The notes: generated by a model from the letters alone, not told the origin. A DNA stretch of 64,000 bases from Carettochelys insculpta (GCF_033958435.1 NC_134137.1:228821501-228885500), one strand, 5' to 3'; counted from the stretch's first letter, positions 9,283-23,184 are shown. Translations and numbers: made by a program.

Positions 9283-9740
9283 CTCCATGAAGACAGCCCC
9301 GACGGTGGCCTTTCCGACACCAAACTGCTGCCCCACGGATCGGTAGCTGTCCGGAGTGGCCAGCTTCCAGACAGCGATGCCGACCCGTTTCTCCACAGGG
9401 AGGGCACGCCGCATGGCAGTGTCCTGGTGCCTGAGTGCGGGGGTGAGCCACTGGCACAGCTCTAGGAATGTCTGCCGGCTCATCCTGAAGTTCCTGAGCC
9501 AGTGGTCGTCGTCCCACTCCCCAAGCACCAGCTGCTCCCACCAGTCGGTGCTGGTGGGGTAGCTCCACAGCCGCCAGCGTGTGAGGCGGGGGGTGGAGCG
9601 GGGTGCTGCAGGGGTAGGGGTTGAGCCCTGCTGCCCTGGGGGCATCTCCTCCCCTGGGGTAAGGAGATACTCAGCTGCCTCCCACATGGCATGGGCCAGG
9701 GCAAGCCCTGCTCCTGCCGGGAGGGCTGGGTGGACCTCTA

Positions 9741-9772
<32 letters not shown>

Positions 9773-9780
9773 GGGTCCAT
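9283..9780 (-). CDS. Harbinger DDE transposase, exon 1 (element 1)
   Basis: First exon, 166 residues, ATG at 9780-9778. It opens with a polyglutamine run (MDPQQQQQ...) encoded by a CAG repeat (9741-9770). Then come a Pro/Ala-rich linker and the family block WWEQLVLGEWDDDHWLRNFR, followed by a helix-turn-helix segment (VAVWKLATPDSYRSVG and FGVGKATVG at about residues 135-160). This region probably recognises DNA ends. The exon ends at the phase-0 donor GAG/GTAAGAG. Spliced to 8931-8173 it gives a 418-residue protein, the same length as in element 2. The gene runs toward the Myb-like gene, so the two share one 3' region. The copy looks intact. Confidence 0.87.
9741..9770 (+). repeat. CTG/CAG triplet repeat encoding polyglutamine
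   Basis: A run of ten CTG triplets on the plus strand, read as CAG (Gln) near the start of the element 1 transposase. Element 2 has a shorter run at about 51593-51616. Length variation between copies fits replication slippage. Confidence 0.85.
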
Positions 9781-9949
9781 GACTGTGGCGCCCGGGGTCT
9801 GTGTGCCTATATGGCTCCTCAGACCGCGTGCTGTGCAGGCTGAGTGTATGTGGGAGGGGCCCTTTAAGGGAGCAACTAGCTGTTGCCCCGGAAGCGCTAG
9901 TCCGCTCGTTGACCCTGTCTGCAGCTGTGCCTGGCATCCCTATTTCGAT

Positions 9950-10140
9950 GTGTGCTACTTTGACGTGTAGACGTTCCCTCGCTGCGCCTATTTCGATGTT
10001 GGGCTGAGCAACGTCGAAGTTGAACATCGACGTTGCCGGCCCTGGAGGACGTGTAGATGCTATTCATCGAAATAGGCTATTTCGATGTCGCAACATCGAA
10101 ATAAGCTACTTCGATGTAGGCTTCACGTGTAGACGTAGCC
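9950..10140. repeat. Right subterminal motif array of element 1
   Basis: Contains repeated ATTTCGATGT, AACGTCGAAGTTGAACATCGACGTT and ACATCGAAATA blocks next to the right terminal repeat. The array differs from the left one but shares the TCGA core. The same right end is present at 51780-51970, 26281-26480 (reversed) and 43380-43581. Confidence 0.55.
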
Positions 10141-10143
10141 AAT

Positions 10144-10540
10144 GAGAGACAGCGCCATTCTAGGGGGACCTAATGAGGACAAGATACCCATCACTGGGTT
10201 GGCTTTGTCCTTCACTTCCTCTGCCTGCACCTAACACCTAATTAGAACTAGTTACAGATAAGATCTAAGCCCTACAAGGTAACTAATACGATTGCTCGCG
10301 TGAGTGATGGGGAGTTCCAGCAACTGATGCTGTAGCAAAAAGGAACTGAGCAGGGGACAGGCCAGGCGGTGCCTATATTGGATGCTATATCAATGCAATT
10401 CCAGGGATGCTGCACTGACCCATTGGCTACTAGCTAGAGGAAAAATTTTCCGGCAACTGAGCACACACCCATATGCACACCTGTATTGGAATGCACACAA
10501 ACAATTACTCAAAGAAGAATGAATGGACACAAATCCAACA
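10144..10540 (-). mobile_element. DIRS-type retrotransposon 1, 5' terminal part
   Basis: Right-hand piece of DIRS element 1, cut off from its gag by Harbinger element 1. Around 10475-10530 the sequence (minus: ttctttgagtaattg, then gtgtgcattccaata) is an inverted partner of about 55-95, as expected for DIRS terminal repeats. No open frame of note. Confidence 0.6.
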
Positions 10541-10705
10541 TTAGGAATCAGAAAACACATAAACTGGTGCAAGTGAGCATTTCAATTTAGCAGGACACAG
10601 CATTCAACACTTAATGGTGTGCATTTTAAAACACAGAGATCTGAACACCAGATTACAAAGGGAGACATCTGAATGGAATTTATTTTCAAGTTTGATACCT
10701 ATTAC

Positions 10706-10846
10706 CTTGGATTCAACAAAGATATCAAGTATCTCTTGCATCACAAGGACAATTTCCCCACCTTTGATATTCACAGTGACCTCAGCCATCCCATTTAACT
10801 TAATAGTCACTTGCAGAGGATTTTTAGCTCCTCCCTTCCCCCCACT
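10706..10846 (-). CDS. Candidate SPAG17-like exon (unconfirmed)
   Basis: The minus strand has a 141-bp open segment (47 codons, phase 0 to 0) ending at a good donor (TCCAAG/GTAATA). It reads KNPLQVTIKLNGMAEVTVNIKG in part, and the VTVN-type pattern is compatible with the repeated beta-rich segments of SPAG17. The required acceptor (gaagtaag) has no pyrimidine tract. The upstream DNA, on the plus strand, looks like the start of the interspersed repeat at 10870-11065, which may have replaced the true acceptor. I do not see the SPAG17 exon that should come between this and 11301. It may be a decayed exon or chance. Confidence 0.3.
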
Positions 10847-10869
10847 CTTACTTCTGCCCTACCTAGCTG

Positions 10870-11065
10870 ATTCATCAGTTTATTTCTTTTATTTTTTGTC
10901 TTTCAGTTTTTTTCTCTCTCTTTAAATTTTCTCCCTTTCAGTTATCAGTTATCATGATTGTCCAGGTCTGAAGAAGTGGGTTTGTCCTATGAAAGCTCAT
11001 AAGCTAACAAATATATTGTTAGTCTTTAAGGTGCTAAAGGACTGCTTTTTCATTTTATGTTAGAT
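10870..11065 (+). repeat. Interspersed repeat with the 'GAAGAAGTGGG...AAAGCTCAT' end
   Basis: Contains GTCTGAAGAAGTGGG, a CCYATGAAAGCTCATAAGC block and TTAGTCTTTAAGGTGCTAAAGG, a very common 3'-end module of reptile retro-elements. The same module occurs at 11618-11745 (reversed), 33718-33986, 42654-42837 and 62249-62312. Class unresolved: Penelope-like or LINE 3' end. Confidence 0.6.
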
Positions 11066-11240
11066 AAGACACTAGGATATTGCACATTTGACAAAGCTAA
11101 ACCAAGACTATATTATATAGCTCAGTGGTTTGAAAGGTCAGAAATTTTCTGAATTCAATACTTGTGTAACTTTAAGAGTATAATATTAGAGCTCTAAGGA
11201 AACATATCCAATGACCAAATCCTGTTACTTGTAACATTTA

Positions 11241-11558
<318 letters not shown>

Positions 11559-11617
11559 TCAGTGTAGTATGTAGCACAGGGCTTCAAAAGATGTGTCAGC
11601 AAACTATTAACTTTCCT

Positions 11618-11745
11618 AGAGGGATAGCCGCTTTAGTCTGTAGCTTCACAAATAACAAGCAATCCTGTAGCATCTTACAGACTAACAGATTTATTAGGTC
11701 ATGAGCTTTCGTATGTAAGACTCACTCCTTCAGATGAACTTTCCT
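11618..11745 (-). repeat. Reversed copy of the 'GAAGAAGTGGG' retro-element end
   Basis: The plus strand reads 'agggatagccgctttagtctg', then 'aacaagcaatcctgtagcatc', and then 'ttattaggtcatgagctttcg'. This is the reverse of the module described at 10870-11065. No target duplication was resolved. Confidence 0.6.
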
Positions 11746-11956
11746 GGAACTTCAAAACAGGACATTACAAAATAAAAACCACAGCTTGCTGAAATGGCTG
11801 GATGCCCAGCCGAGGTCAAGAAATCCCAAAATGTGGTCTCACTTGGCTTCTTCCTTCTGCTGCAGGATGAAATAAAACTAGATTTTCTACAGGTTTTTAC
11901 TTATGATGAGCTCAGTCAATTTTCTATTAATGAGTTAAGACCCCAGTAATGTATAG

Positions 11957-13012
11957 TAATCCCTCACTGTACATGGCTTCACGTGAGTTTCATACAATGT
12001 GAAGCTGCAGGGCTCTCAGCAGCTAGGCAGGCTAAGAGCCCATTCCCTCTGCCTTCACAGAGCAGCACTAAGCACTGCCCCGGGAAGGTAGAGGGAAGGC
12101 TTTTAGCCTGCCTAGCTATCTGCCCCTGCCTACCTCCCCAACACTCATGTGGCCCCAGCTCACCATGCCCACGTGGCTGGCTCAGTGTGTGCAGGGCTCC
12201 AACCTCCCCCACCACTCAAGTACCCCACCCCAGTGCACTCCTGTTCAACCCTCCCCAACCCAGCTCACCCCTCTTGTGGCCCCATCTCAACCTCCATGCG
12301 TGGGGGTCCAAACCCCACCCCTCACTCAACCATCCCAACCTGGCGCACCCCCGTTCAACCCTCCCGCCCAGCTCAACCTCTCCCCCCACAGCCCCAGCTC
12401 ACCCCTTCACATGTGGGGCTCCAGCTGTTAGCCATCGCTGGTGTATGCAAGGGCTCTAACCCCCCTGCCAGCTCAACCCGCCCCTGTCCCCTGCTCACCC
12501 CAACCAGCACATGCTGGGCTCCCATCCACTAGTGCACATGGGGGCTACAGCTGTCAGCTGCTGCAGGTGCATGAAGCACCCCCCCAGGTAATCCCCATGC
12601 CCCAGTTCACCCCGTTCAACCTCCCCGGACCTCCTGCAGCCCCAGCTTACAGCCTCTGGCATGTGGGGCTGCAGCTTCAACCTGTGCCTGGGGCTCCCAA
12701 CCCCTGACACGTGTGTGTGGTGCTCCAACTCCACCCCCGCTACCTACCACCCCCATGGCCCCAGCTCCAACTCCTTGGCCAAGCTCAATCCCTGCCCCAA
12801 CCCCCTGCTGCCCAGGTCCAGCTCCTGCACACCCTGGCTCAACGGCACCCTCCCACCCCCACTGCAGCCCTAACCCACCCCAGGCTTAACCCTCCTGCCC
12901 CCTCCCAGACCCCAACCCAACCCCCCAAGCCCTCCCCGACTTATGTGAAATTCAAGATACGTGAGGGTTGCGTGGAACACAACCCTTGTGTACCTCGAGG
13001 GATTACTGAACA
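11957..13012. mobile_element. Non-autonomous DNA transposon with C-rich interior (possibly mariner/Tigger-like)
   Basis: Ends are inverted: left TAGTAATCCCTCACTGTACA, right (reversed) CAGTAATCCCTCGAGGTACA. The 1-kb interior is a low-complexity run of C-rich imperfect units (CCCCAGCTCACCCC and relatives) without a credible gene. The ends resemble Tc1/mariner-type (Tigger) termini. A TA duplication could not be shown at both sides. Confidence 0.5.
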
Positions 13013-13491
13013 AGTTAATGTAATGATTAAGGGTAAATATTTTGATCATACTCTGAGGTTGTTACTCATCCCTTACTTAGCTAAAAACCATTTGATTTCA
13101 ATAGGAGGGTCCCTCAATAAAAATATAATAAAAACTGAATAAAAGGTGAATAAAAGTCTCAGGGATCTGATATTGTCAAAGATCTGAGGATTTACTTCAA
13201 TAGTCTTTGTACTGGGCACACTGCTGTTAGTGAACTTGTATTCATATATATTAATTTGTGTGTTTTCTTCCCATTAGAAGAAAAAGGAAGTGCTAGGGAG
13301 AAAGAGAAGTTAACGTCTTGGAAGATGACAAACCTGAGAAATATTGCAACACTTATGTGAAGGTGTATTGGCATTTTCTCAACACTCGACTAACTTTGAG
13401 GCTGCAGAAAGACTTTTTCTGCTGGGTGTGATCTTGCTAAGATGCCAAAATTCCAGATGATGCAAGTGGAGATTAATACTGACAATATTAC

Positions 13492-13651
13492 CTTTTTTAG
13501 TGCTGATCTCAGGAGAAGGCTCTGATTTTGGCAATGAATGGGGCTGCAGGCTGCTGTCAACAGCGGATGCTGGTGTACTAACTGCAGGTGCTGGTGTTAA
13601 AACTGTGCCAGAATCAGGACTCCTGATCACTGTGCCATCAGGGAAAAGAAT
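13492..13651 (-). CDS. SPAG17: SPAG17 exon
   Basis: 160-bp minus-strand exon after acceptor ttccccctag (phase 0 in), ending at AAAAAAG/GTAATA (phase 1 out). It encodes ILFPDGTVIRSPDSGTVLTP followed by a Ser/Pro-rich linker. The preceding exon (19629) ends DGSTQ, so the join reads GSTQ-ILFPDGTV, a typical SPAG17 pattern in which short 'DGT' beta units repeat. The protein is an axonemal central-pair component. Both splice sites are consensus and phases agree with both neighbours. Confidence 0.87.
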
Positions 13652-14057
13652 CTAGGGGGAAAACAAAACAGTTTCTTTATATTAAAATAATTTCAAGTAA
13701 CAAAAAGAGTATAAAACAGATGAAATATTCAAATGATAGTAGTAGATACTAGACAAAAAGAGGAAATAAGCCCTCAGAGGAAAAAACAGTTATATAGAAT
13801 AAATGTAGTTTTACTTGACAGGTTGTTCATATATCTTTAAATCTTGGTACATGTCACAGGATGGCTGTCCCTTGATAGGGAGATGTGTCTAGTCTCACTC
13901 ACCTCCGCAGACAGAGAGAATAAGACTGTCATGTGACAGATGGGTCATGTGACTATATCAAGCTTCTGGAGTTTAGATAAGAAGGGTTTTGTGATGGCAG
14001 TAAAGCCAGAGGAGAGAGTCACAGGGCAGACAGAGGTCTGGCCAGAAAGAGGTCTTA

Positions 14058-14344
14058 GGGCTTGTCTACACTTAAGAACAGATCAGCGCTCCAGAGATCA
14101 GTTTCCTAGGGGTCGAGTTAGCAAGTCTAGAAGGGATGTGCTAAATCAACCGCTCATCACTTTCCCATCAACTTTATTACTCCGACCACAGAGTTGTAAG
14201 GAGTAAGGGAGGTTGATGGGAGAGTTTCTCTTGTCAACCTCACACTGTGGGAATGCTACAGAAATTCAGCTTAGTGCACAATGGCGTTACAGAGTTGGAG
14301 TTGAGTATCTTAAGCTGACTTTTTCCCTAAGTATAGACCTGCCC
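14058..14344. mobile_element. Short Harbinger-like MITE (287 bp)
   Basis: Ends GGGCTTGTCTACACTTAAG and, reversed, GGGCAGGTCTATACTTAGG, the CTACACTT variant of the terminal repeats common in this window. Flanks are TTA and TGA (one mismatch). Interior is non-coding. Confidence 0.6.
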
Positions 14345-15028
14345 TGAGACCCTCTCCTAGGAGAAGGGAAGAACTTCGGGTAGCAAGATGATGTGTAAGA
14401 TGGAGCAGCACAGGGTTGCCACCCATTTGTTTTTTTACCCAGACAGTCGAGGTTTCAGCTTGTGTGTCTGAGTGCCATTTGACAAGCCTTGATGTGTGGG
14501 TTTTTTTGTTTTTGTTTCGTTTTCTTTTGTTTTCATTTTTTGTTCTGTGGAAAGGGTGGTAACCCTAAGCAGGAAGAAGGCAGGATAGTAGCTGCTGCCT
14601 CCGGCATCCTCTGTGCAGCCCATAGCAGTGGGCAAACTGGCTTCAATCATGGTGTTGAAGACCTTATGAACAATGGGAGCATAGGCCATAGGAGAAAGTG
14701 GTAGACAGCTGAATGCTCCACCTGGGAAAGGACAGAGTGCATTCGAAGTATCTACTTTGAGTATCTCTGAAACGGGTATGTTTCTCAGGGCCTCCAGGGT
14801 CTGATTACCAGCCATTAGAAAGATAGTAACCTTAGAGCTGGGGAATCTACAGGTGCAAAAACCCTGGGAGTGGCTGTGTGATAAAGAGCCAGGAAAGACT
14901 TGAGGAAGAATACTCTGCAAGTCAGCATCCTGAGAAGAGGACAGAAGAGAATCAAGAGACTTCGACTGAACTGGGGCTCCGGCAGAGGCATAGGATACCC
15001 AAGCTGAGTACATTAACTTTATCTAGTA

Positions 15029-15690
15029 CAGGTGTCTGCAACCTGCAGCTCTGGAGCCACATGTGGCTCTTTAAGAACTTCTTTATGACTCCCAACACTA
15101 TAGTTGCAAAATTAAAAATAAAAAATCCTCCTAATTATTTTCAGTAAATGGTGAACAACTAAAAGCCCGAAAATGAACAACTCATATCTAAGTAACAAAC
15201 ACGTACTATCTTGAAACGTTGGATAACTCCCCCTTTAATATGTTCAGTGCATTGTGGGATATGATACTGTATCTCTGCTGTTGCTAATAAAGTCTTGTTC
15301 TTGAAAAGGAAAAGGGAGCTTGTGGCATTCCTGCTGTGAAGAGCAACACACATTTTAAGAAAGAAAACTGAAATTAAACGCGAAGTAAAATTGGCAGAAT
15401 TAAAGTGGGTTTGGAAGTGAAAGTCAGGAAGATACTGCTATAAAGAAATACATGTAAAGTGTGAGGAAACAGAATATGTAAAAAGTTTGTGAAGGTCCTT
15501 CAGTAAACATGCACCGCATTACATATCATTGTGTGTGTGCGCTGTTCTTAAAATAGGGGATACAAAAAGTATAGTTCGACGTTACTTATTAAAGACCATC
15601 TCGTACTTAAATGCATTATGGCTCTTGAATGACTGAGCTTTAACTGAATTAAAAAAATGGCTCTTCTTGCTATTTTGGTTGCCGACCCTG
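15029..15690. mobile_element. Non-autonomous hAT-type transposon
   Basis: Ends CAGGTGTCTGCAACCTGCAG (left) and, reversed, CAGGGTCGGCAACC (right), with the CAGG...GCAACC form common to vertebrate hAT elements. The 8-bp flanks ATCTAGTA and GTCTAGAG share TCTAG. The 662-bp body is non-coding. Confidence 0.65.
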
Positions 15691-15699
15691 GTCTAGAGG

Positions 15700-16434
15700 T
15701 AAGAAATATTGTTTGGGACCCAGAGGGACCTGGTCAGAGGGCCATGTCACTACAATGAGTGTTGTTTTCAATTTTCAGCTTTCTGTGAATAAATCAGACC
15801 ATTTGTTGAGTTAGTGAAGAGGCTAAATGGGTGAACTTGGGCAGTGGTAAGCATGAGCACGCACGAGGTTGGGATAGAAGTGAATGCTTATAGTGCACAC
15901 AGGTTCCATGAGCTCAAGATTGGAATATTTTAGCCAGCAGTCTCTGGTGGATTGTGCTTGTGTCCTGAGTGGCTTCATGATCTACGAGGAAGGCAAAGAG
16001 AACAGAGGCGCTCTGACTGCCACTCAGTTCTTTGACAATACAGAACCCATGTATTTTAGGGAGTTCATAGGATAGGTCACAAAATATCTATGGATACACA
16101 TTTCAATGATTCATAGTTACTATAAATTGACTGTTCCTTAGTGGGGTGCTGTTTGACTAGTCCTTGGGCATCCCATCTATTTATTCTGATGGGGCCACAG
16201 GATAAACCTGTCCACTGACCAGTGGGGAATGTTAATGTCAGTACCATAGGCAGAACAATGGTTGGCACCACAAAGGCATTGCTGAGGGCATCTCCTCAGG
16301 GACTGGTGCTGAGGATGGGTGAGCTACTGATGCTGGGGAGCTATTAAATCCCCAACCTGAGAAATCCACTGATACCAAGGATGCTGATGCCAAACTTCAT
16401 GATGTAGAGAGAACTGAAGGCAGGGTGCATTCCA
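15700..16434. other. SPAG17 intron, no recognised feature
   Basis: Ordinary intronic DNA between the hAT element and the non-autonomous element at 16435. I see no splice-flanked coding segment and no clear repeat end. Confidence 0.5.
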
Positions 16435-18382
16435 GGCTGTGTCTACACTATGAGATAAATTTGAATTTAAGGCAGTTAGTTCAATATTAAATCATCACGG
16501 TCTTGACTGTAAATACCATTTGATAGATTTATGGATCACTAATATTGATATAATTTCAATATCATAATAGTGTCAGAACTGGGTGGGTGTAGTGTCAAGT
16601 TTGAAATTAAAACTTTGATTAAAGGCCAGTGTGGATGTGCCACGTCTTAAAATTGAATTTATTAGACTCCAGAGGTGTCCCATATGTAACCCACAATGAC
16701 CCACGGGACCAGAGAGCCTGTGGCTCTGTATGAGAGGTTGAAAAATGTCTTTCTTTCTTTGCTATTAGCGCCATGAGTGCATCTACCCATACAAATAGCC
16801 CCACCATGGAGTTCGTGGTTCTGCCTCTACACTTGGTATTTTTTTCTGCACTACCTGGCGCCAGCTGGTGCCCCAAAGCACCAGGTGGCAGTAAGTGTGT
16901 TTTGGGGGTTGTGCTTGCATAAGAGGCTGAGAAACTTCTTTTCAGTGGTTTACATTTGCACATGAAACCCCTTTCCTCCCCACAGGCACCACGCAGTCAG
17001 GGTCTTTCCTGTGCTCAGCCACATCAGGTGGCTAGCCCCTGAACCAATAAAAAGATGTGCCTCCTGTGTGGTGCTGACCATGCTGCTAGGCAGCACCATG
17101 TCTTGGCTTGCATGTGGTTAGGGCTCCAAGGGCGGGAAAGAATTTCGGGGGCTTGCAGCTACCGGGGGGGAAGTCACCCCTAGCCGCTAAGTTTTTCAGT
17201 GGCTGGCTGCTGCACAGGGGCACTACTTCAACTGGGCCCCACCAAAATATTTCCTGGGCTTTTCTGCCACTGGGGAGAAGTCTCCCCCAGCAGCTAAGAT
17301 ATTCAGGGTCTTGCTGCTGCTGAGGGGGAGGGAAGTCTCCCCAAGTGGCTAAGGTTTTGAGGGGTGGGAGAACATTTCAACTGGTTCTGCAGCCACAGAC
17401 CACAGCCCCCATCGCCAAAAATATTTTGGGGGGGGCTTGATGCACATTGCAGACACCTGCTGTTTGTTGCAAAATCTTTGCTATTTCAGTTATACCATCT
17501 TTTCCCTTTCATATCTTCTTTCTTCATGCTTTGATCCCCACAAAACACAGGGAATGCTGGGGAGAAGGCCAGTTGAGATTCCTGTTTCCATTATAAGTTC
17601 AGTGTATGAGATTTCACTGCCATCCCCCGTGTTTGCAGTTTTTGCGTAGCGAAGAAGGAAGACAAAATCTTTTCCCCTAGTCTTTTCTATCCTAATCTTC
17701 TAATTTGCACCCCTTCAGGTAGGGAAGAGTGGGCAGAAGGCCAGCTGAGAAGACAGATTGTGCACAGAAACTGAGGTCCCTTCCACTTCTATGAGATGTG
17801 TATGTGTTTGCGTATAATGAACAGGGAAGCCAAACTCCCTCCCCTCAGCAGCTCTCTTTTTTCAAAAACTTTACTATCAACTCTTTCTTCAAACTTTTCA
17901 TTGTCCCTGTATGATTTTCAGGGATCAGATGCAATCAAAGGAGAGGGGGCAGTCAATTGAAGGCCAGTTGAGAAGACACACACCTGCTGACTTTTATGAA
18001 ATCCCTGATAATTCAGTTACAGAAGAAAGAGATTTCTGTTAACTTTGCCGTCTTTGTTGATGCCCTACTTTTCCTCCTTCTGACTGGAAAAATGGATGTT
18101 TGTTTACCATGGGAGGGGAATGAGTGCAATGCAATGTGGGAAGATGATGTCAAAGACCAGAGAACATACCCAGAACGCTACAGGGATGAGGGAACTGTGG
18201 GACAGGTTCCCACAATGCGCTAGTGCAACAGTCAATGTTAGCCAATTGAGTGCGGCAGCAATAAGTTGACTTTGTAATGAGCACGTGGGGAGGTGAGGCT
18301 AGTAAAAATAGAATTTATAGATTCCAGAGTTACAAAATTGGTATTAATGAATTTGATTTTATCTCTTAGTATACATATAGCC
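16435..18382. mobile_element. Non-autonomous Harbinger-type element C (1948 bp)
   Basis: Left end GGCTGTGTCTACACTATGAG, right end (reversed) GGCTATATGTATACTAAGAG. Flanks CCA and TCA differ at one base. The interior holds no transposase. A diverged copy lies in reverse orientation at 30809-32600; for example 'aaattgaatttattag' near 16649 matches the reverse of 32471-32490. The two bracket four SPAG17 exons. Confidence 0.7.
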
Positions 18383-18589
18383 TCAGTCAGCATAAGTAGC
18401 ATGGACGGCAATCCTTGCTCTGTCGCTGAAGAGTACAAAAGGCATGAAATAGCTTTTGACATTGGCCCTGCCCTAACCTTCTGAGTTAATGTGGATGCCA
18501 TTACAGACAGTCTGATGTAAGTAAGTCTAATGCTGCCGTGTAAGCTTGCAGGACCAAATACTGTAATATGGAACACCTCACCATATTTA

Positions 18590-18775
18590 ATGTATTTATT
18601 TTCCCAAGGCCCCTGTAAGGTACAAAAATACTGTTATCCCCATTTTACAGAAGGGAAATGGAGGCAAAGGAAGACTAAATTACTTGCCCAAGGTCATGCA
18701 GGAAGTCTTTGGTGGACTAGAGAATTCCACTCAAGTTTCCCACTACCTAGGTTAGCCCTCTAACTACTGTTGGAC
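18590..18775 (+). repeat. MIR SINE
   Basis: Contains 'ctgttatccccattttacag', 'gggaaatggaggcaaaggaag' and 'acttgcccaaggtcatgcag', which is the conserved core of the mammalian-wide interspersed repeat, an ancient tRNA-derived amniote SINE. Its presence shows this is old amniote intronic sequence. Confidence 0.8.
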
Positions 18776-18779
18776 AATC

Positions 18780-19940
<1,161 letters not shown>

Positions 19941-20649
19941 CTATGTAATTCTAAGGAGCCAATCATTATTGTATCTCAGCATCATTGTTGGTGAAAATTA
20001 TTATTCAGTAAGTGCCATCATGTTGTTTGATGCTTTACAAACATAAAAGTGAACACAGTCACAGCAAATAAATTCTTCAGGACAATCTTTGACACAGACA
20101 GCAGAGTTCATTGTATAATAAGTATAGTTAACAATTGGGTAGACAGACTGCACACCTATAGGTATGGCTCTTCCAAATTCACAACCATGAAAAATGAATT
20201 GTGCTCTGGGAAATCTAATCTCCCCCCACAAGAAATCTGGTCTTTTGTGTGCTTATACTATCCAGTATTTCTCAAACTGGGGGCTGCACGGGCTCACAAA
20301 GTTATTTTAGGGAAGTCATGGTATTGCCACTCTTCTGTCTGCACTGCCTTCAGAGCTGGGCAGCTGCAAAGCAGAGGCTGTTGGCCAAGTGCCCAGCTCT
20401 GAAGACAGCACACAGCCTGCAGCAGAGGATAACAATACGACATCATGCTATCCTTATCTGTGTGCTCCTGCTTTCAGAGCTGGATGGCCAGAGAATGATG
20501 GCTGCTGACCGAGTGCCCAGCAAATCAGGCAGCAGTGAAGAAGAAAAGGATGGCATAGGAGGCTAGTACTGGCAATTGAAACTCTTGTACTGAATGTTAT
20601 TTATTTTGACTTTCAACATGGAGTTTCAATGTGGAGTTTCTCTGCCTTC

Positions 20650-20829
20650 TTTCCTGTATTCAGGGGTGGGAAACCTCCGGCCAGAGGTCTGGATGCAGAC
20701 CACAGCTTGTTTGGATCTGAACCCCAAGGCTCAGGGCTCCCCTCCATAGTGTCTGGCCAGCAGCAGGGTGGAGTAGTTGGAGCTCTGAGCCTCTCCAACT
20801 AGAGCAGAAGCAGAGGCATGAATAAGGGC

Positions 20830-20830
<1 letters not shown>
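20650..20830. repeat. hAT-like terminal fragment
   Basis: 'attcaggggtgggaaacctccggccagagg' style left end (CAGGGGTGGGAAACC) typical of hAT elements, then a G/C-rich body. The right end is not found, so this is a fragment. Confidence 0.4.
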
Positions 20831-21704
<874 letters not shown>

Positions 21705-22571
21705 CTAAAGAACAGAGCACAGATGAATTTTATGACATACTTCACAAACATTTTTTAAAGTTTGGTTTAGTTATATGGTCTGGTATCTAAAGGTCTAATT
21801 CTGCAACCTACCTTATCAATAATGCTGAGTTACGACTATATAACCTATGATGAGACTGATTGTATAATAATCTGGAATCAGTCCCACCATAGATGCTGAT
21901 GCCAGGTGGGCTCTGAGCCTCAAGAACCCATAGGAAAAAAATATAGGACGCTCAGCACCTAACAGCCACAGTGATTCTGTGGTCCCAGGGCAGGACATCA
22001 ATCACCTGCTTGGCAGGGCCTCAGGCTGGCCACAGATCAGCTATTTGGTTGGCCCTGAGGCAAGTGCTGATCGGCTGTTCAAGAGTTCCCAGGGTAGTCA
22101 GTGGAGCAGCAAGTGACTCTCAGGAGATGCTTGGGAAGGTGAAGAAGAGTGAGCAATGGGTGAAGGTGGGCTTTCGGGGAGGGGATTCAGTGGGGGTAGG
22201 AATAGGCAGGGTAAGAACAGGGCTTCAGGGAAGAGCCACCTAAGATGGAGAAGTGGTGGTGCACCAACAAGGAACAATATCAGCACCTGTGAGTCCAATA
22301 GATTTTGAAGCTTGAGAAAGTCTCTGTTTATCTTTATTAAAATATTTTAATGTATTATTATACATACTGACCCAGAGGAAAAGTTATGAAAAACTCTTTA
22401 CTTTTGTGAATTAATCAACTAGTGTCAGAGGTTATGGGATTTCAGATCCACATAGAAACTGTGAGTAAACCAATAATGTGACGCAGAACATGGAGTTGGA
22501 AGAGCACCAGCAACAATTCTAACAGCAGCACTTCTTATACTAGAAACAACAGCAAGAGCTAATGTCTGCAG

Positions 22572-22999
22572 GGCTACATCTACACGAGCCCCAAACTTCA
22601 AAATGGCCATTTTGAAGTTTACTAATGAAGCGCTGAAATGCACATTCAGCACTTCATTAGCATGCGGGTGGCCGCGGCACTTCAAAATTGACGCGCCTCG
22701 CCACCGCGCGGCACGTCCCGACGGGGCTCCTTTTCAAAAGGACCCCGCCTAATTTGAAGTCCCCTTATTCATGAGCTCATGGGAATAAGGGGGCTTCGAA
22801 TTAGGTGGGGTCCTTTCGAAAAGGAGCCCCGTCGGGACGAGCTGCGCGGCGGCAAGGCGCGTCAATTTCAAAGTGCCGCGGCCGCCCACATGCTAACGAT
22901 AATGAAGCGCTGAATATGCATTTCAGCGCTTCATTAGTAAACTTTGAAATGGCCATTTGCATGGCCATTTCGAAGTTTGGGGCTAGTGTAGACACGGCC
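22572..22999. mobile_element. Palindromic Harbinger MITE (428 bp) with CAG duplication
   Basis: Almost a complete inverted repeat, centre near 22772 (ATTCATGAGCTCATGGGAAT). Ends GGCTACATCTACAC and, reversed, GGCCGTGTCTACAC. Flanked by CAG on both sides (22569-22571, 23000-23002). Related to 25730-26164. No coding potential. It can fold into a long hairpin. Confidence 0.82.
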
Positions 23000-23184
23000 C
23001 AGGAGTCTCACTCCACTGGGAATAGACTGGAGTTGATAATGCTAGCACGATCAAAAAGTATTGTTCTGATTGGCAAAAATTTGTGGCTGTGCTGTCACCA
23101 GAATGTCAGCCTAATGGACACTGTATACCTGGCAGAGAATTTCCCAGTGGTCAAACTAAACTGCAGTTTTGTGTCACTGTCTAG

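Larger units (their letters stand above)
5241..10140. mobile_element. PIF-Harbinger element 1 (open transposase, broken Myb-like gene)
   Basis: A 4900-bp element with terminal inverted repeats AGCTGTGTCTACACGTG (left) and, reversed, GGCTACGTCTACACGTG (right). It is flanked by the 3-bp duplication AAT (5238-5240, 10141-10143). It carries a plus-strand Myb/trihelix-like gene (exons 5667-6352 and 7215-7765) converging on a minus-strand two-exon DDE transposase (9780-9283, 8931-8173). Each end has about 200 bp of subterminal sequence with many TTCGA palindromes. The order and exon lengths match element 2. It sits inside DIRS element 1. Confidence 0.92.

Noticed and set aside
8492..9568. 358-residue minus-strand frame overlapping the element 1 transposase
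   Set aside because: Alternative frame through the transposase and its repeat-filled intron; it has no motif and is not kept in element 2.
12150..12870. Pro/Ser/Thr-rich open frames as a mucin-like gene
   Set aside because: Frames follow the C-rich low-complexity interior of a non-autonomous transposon; no start, splice or domain evidence.
14435..15013. 192-residue minus-strand open frame as a gene
   Set aside because: No recognisable domain, no splice support in SPAG17 phase, and an unlikely composition near the end. Not convincing.
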